Part shown: positions 5,824 to 7,213 of the stretch, in pieces | How the letters are laid out: every line of letters starts with the position of its first letter | Numbering within the stretch: the stretch's first letter is position 1 | Source of the DNA: Vulcanimicrobiota bacterium | Lineage (GTDB): Bacteria > Vulcanimicrobiota > Vulcanimicrobiia > Vulcanimicrobiales > Vulcanimicrobiaceae | DNA length: 7,213 nucleotides | Direction of reading: 5' to 3' | Assembly (NCBI GenBank): GCA_003155175.1 | Contig: PMFP01000147.1 | Location: forward strand, 137-7,349 | Program-made: the position numbers and the translations under genes | The notes under the pieces: generated by a model | What the model was told of the DNA's origin: nothing | The model's input: the letters and a program-made list of their open reading frames with translations, nothing else | Database searches by the model: none

Positions 5824-7173
5824 TTGCGACTCCGTTTTCCAACAATCGGCGCGGCTTTGTTATTGCTTGGTTGTGCGTGCGCTAACTCGGGAGGCGTCGC
5901 GACGCAGCAGACGGCAGAGCCGGTGTATTCGCCGCCTTCCCCTCCTCTCGCTTCGCCGTCCTGGCACTTCGCGCTTAAGGCAGGTTGGGACGTATCGCAG
6001 GTGCGCGCCAATCACGATTCCGTGATCGTGGGAGGCAGGTCCGGCGTTTTCGCTTTGGACCCGGCAACTGGGCGGCCCCGCTGGCAACGAAACGACGGGG
6101 CATCGGCGATTCGCTTAGACGAATACGCCGTCTTTTACGGCACGAGGTCGGGCGCGATCGTGTCGCGGCGGGTTCACGACGGGAGCGTTCGCTGGCAACG
6201 CGACGGCGTTTGCCCTGCCCCTTCGCATGGGATTGCCTCTGGGGGCGCCGACGTCATCCTTGGCGGAGAAACGGATCTTCTCGTCGGCTGCAGCGGCGGT
6301 CGCGTCGTGCGGGTCGACCGCGCATCAGGGCGTATCCTTGCGATGTCTACGGATTTCTCGGTCGACCAGATTGCCTCAATTACGTCTTTAGGATCGTGCA
6401 GTTACGGCGTGGAGGGGTGGTCTTCCGGCGCGACCATCGTGCAGCATGCGGAGATCCTCGGCTGCAAACGCTTAAACCAGATTTTGGGCGAGCAAAATGA
6501 AACGCCGATCGTCGGATCGATCGGAAACGTTGCGATTCTCGACGACCGATGCTGCTTTGGCCGTGCCGGGGTTTATCGCCCCGCCACGATCTCTCGCGTC
6601 AATCTTCTGACCGGCGACCGGTCCCCTGCGGTGGACTTAGCCCCGGAGCCTTACCGATATCCCCCCGGGCAGAGACCGATCGGACAAGGTTCGATCGCGT
6701 TCCTAGCCGGTAACGAACTTTACCTCGCCGTCGATCACGCACTCTATCTTTACGGTGATCCAAGGGACCCTCGACCTTCTGCGAAGCGCGTCGCGGACAA
6801 CTTCGTCGAGCCGCCGGCCGTCCTTGGCAACGACCGGTTGGCAATGCGACTAAGGGGTCCGAACGCTACGACCTGGGACGAGATCGCTCGTCTTCGCGAC
6901 GATGCGTTTGCGACGATCTTCCGCATTCGCGAAGATCCAACGCTGCCTTATTTCTTTCTTTCAGTCGCGGGCAATCCTGACGTTCTTTCTTTGGCGCGCG
7001 CCGGAGGCGCTTCGACGTTCGTCCGCGCGGACGATGGATCCCAGCTAACGATCGACGGTGGCGGCCAGCCGGTGGCCGCAAGCAAAGAACTTCTCGTACT
7101 TCTGCGATCTACCAACGTACTCGTCGGGAATCGCTATCAGCAATACATTGCCGGATATCGCTGGCTAAAATAG
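5824..7173 (+). CDS. Lipoprotein with PQQ-like beta-propeller repeats
   Basis: A 449-residue exported protein. Its signal peptide (R2, R4, hydrophobic core ALLLLGC) ends in the lipobox L14-L15-G16-C17, so Cys17 should be lipidated. A Pro/Ser-rich spacer (residues about 31-46) leads to propeller-blade repeats of PQQ type: residues 64-88 contain VIVGGRSGVFALDPATG and RWQ, residues 99-125 repeat this as YGTRSGAIV ... DGSVRWQ, and 143-172 give a third (RVVRVDRASGRIL). Later blades are more diverged. Known relatives include BamB-like scaffolds and quinoprotein-like propellers, but no catalytic or PQQ-binding residues can be assigned, so a binding or scaffold role is only inferred. Six Cys (130, 156, 192, 214, 243, 244) cluster in the middle of the propeller, allowing disulfides. 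The gene is enclosed by the queE-derived repeats with only 10 nt between its TAG stop and the right repeat. Base composition is less GC-rich than queDE (33/60 G+C at 6361-6420). Confidence 0.88.
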   Translation: MRLRFPTIGAALLLLGCACANSGGVATQQTAEPVYSPPSPPLASPSWHFALKAGWDVSQVRANHDSVIVGGRSGVFALDPATGRPRWQRNDGASAIRLDEYAVFYGTRSGAIVSRRVHDGSVRWQRDGVCPAPSHGIASGGADVILGGETDLLVGCSGGRVVRVDRASGRILAMSTDFSVDQIASITSLGSCSYGVEGWSSGATIVQHAEILGCKRLNQILGEQNETPIVGSIGNVAILDDRCCFGRAGVYRPATISRVNLLTGDRSPAVDLAPEPYRYPPGQRPIGQGSIAFLAGNELYLAVDHALYLYGDPRDPRPSAKRVADNFVEPPAVLGNDRLAMRLRGPNATTWDEIARLRDDAFATIFRIREDPTLPYFFLSVAGNPDVLSLARAGGASTFVRADDGSQLTIDGGGQPVAASKELLVLLRSTNVLVGNRYQQYIAGYRWLK

Positions 7174-7183
7174 TGCTGGGGCG

Positions 7184-7213
7184 CCGCATCTCGCTCCAAA
7201 CCCACAAGTTTAT
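7184..7213 (+). repeat. Direct repeat, right copy (queE 3'-end remnant at the window edge)
   Basis: This copy matches 5721-5750 at 29 of 30 positions and is cut by the end of the window, so its true right border is unknown. In the queE frame it reads R-I-S-L-Q-T-H-K-F against R-L-S-L-Q-T-H-K-F in queE: the only change is a conservative Leu to Ile. It starts 10 nt after the lipoprotein stop codon and carries no start codon or other part of queE. Confidence 0.9.

Larger units (their letters stand above)
5721..7213 (+). mobile_element. Candidate single-gene cassette integrated at the 3' end of queE
   Basis: A 1463-bp unit (distance between repeat copies) holds one complete lipoprotein gene bounded by direct repeats derived from the queE C-terminal coding sequence. 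The left copy continues into an intact queE end, and the right copy reads in the same frame as a second QueE C-terminus. Short non-coding flanks make the unit compact, as in gene cassettes. No integrase, transposase, tRNA or terminal inverted repeat is visible, so movement would need a recombinase supplied elsewhere. Homologous or illegitimate duplication and an assembly artefact remain alternatives. Confidence 0.4.

Noticed and set aside
5232..5885. Arg-rich forward frame covering queE and the following spacer
   Set aside because: Out-of-frame reading of queE; low complexity, no motifs.

Overview
The window (7.2 kb, all genes on the + strand) looks like a metagenome-type fragment of a GC-rich, probably didermic bacterium. 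The Ala/Arg-rich proteins, frequent non-ATG starts, and lipoproteins with PSPAP/PTPTP-type tails remind me of Candidatus Eremiobacterota (WPS-2/Vulcanimicrobiota). That placement is an impression, not a search result.

Layout. (1) 1-2015: the end of a 2-oxo acid dehydrogenase operon, with a 5'-truncated E1 beta subunit followed 23 nt later by a complete dihydrolipoamide acyltransferase (E2), most like the branched-chain type. (2) 2016-2424: about 400 bp in which I find no convincing gene. (3) 2425-4773: a two-gene unit encoding a large uncharacterised Ser/Thr/Pro-rich lipoprotein and a small secreted protein, joined by a 12-nt gap. It is less GC-rich than its neighbours by hand count (31/60 G+C at 3061-3120 against 48/60 at 1681-1740). 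(4) 4821-5763: queD and queE, two enzymes of preQ0/queuosine (7-deazaguanine) synthesis, overlapping by 17 nt. queD has no ATG, GTG or TTG start; a CTG lies exactly where the start is expected. (5) 5764-7173: a TTG-started lipoprotein with PQQ/beta-propeller repeats. (6) 7184-7213: a second copy of the last part of queE, at the very end of the window.

The main discovery lead is item 6. The 30 bp at 5721-5750, which encode the conserved C-terminal QTHKF motif of QueE, recur at 7184-7213 with one mismatch, in the same direction, and enclose one compact lipoprotein gene. This resembles a cassette integrated at the 3' end of queE that left queE intact and carries or creates a duplicate of the gene end, like att sites in the 3' ends of tRNA or icd genes. 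No recombinase gene is visible, and the repeat runs into the window edge, so an assembly break or a longer repeat or array cannot be excluded.

The E1-E2 and queDE pairs are ordinary housekeeping metabolism. The three exported-protein genes lodged beside them look like accessory cell-envelope cargo.
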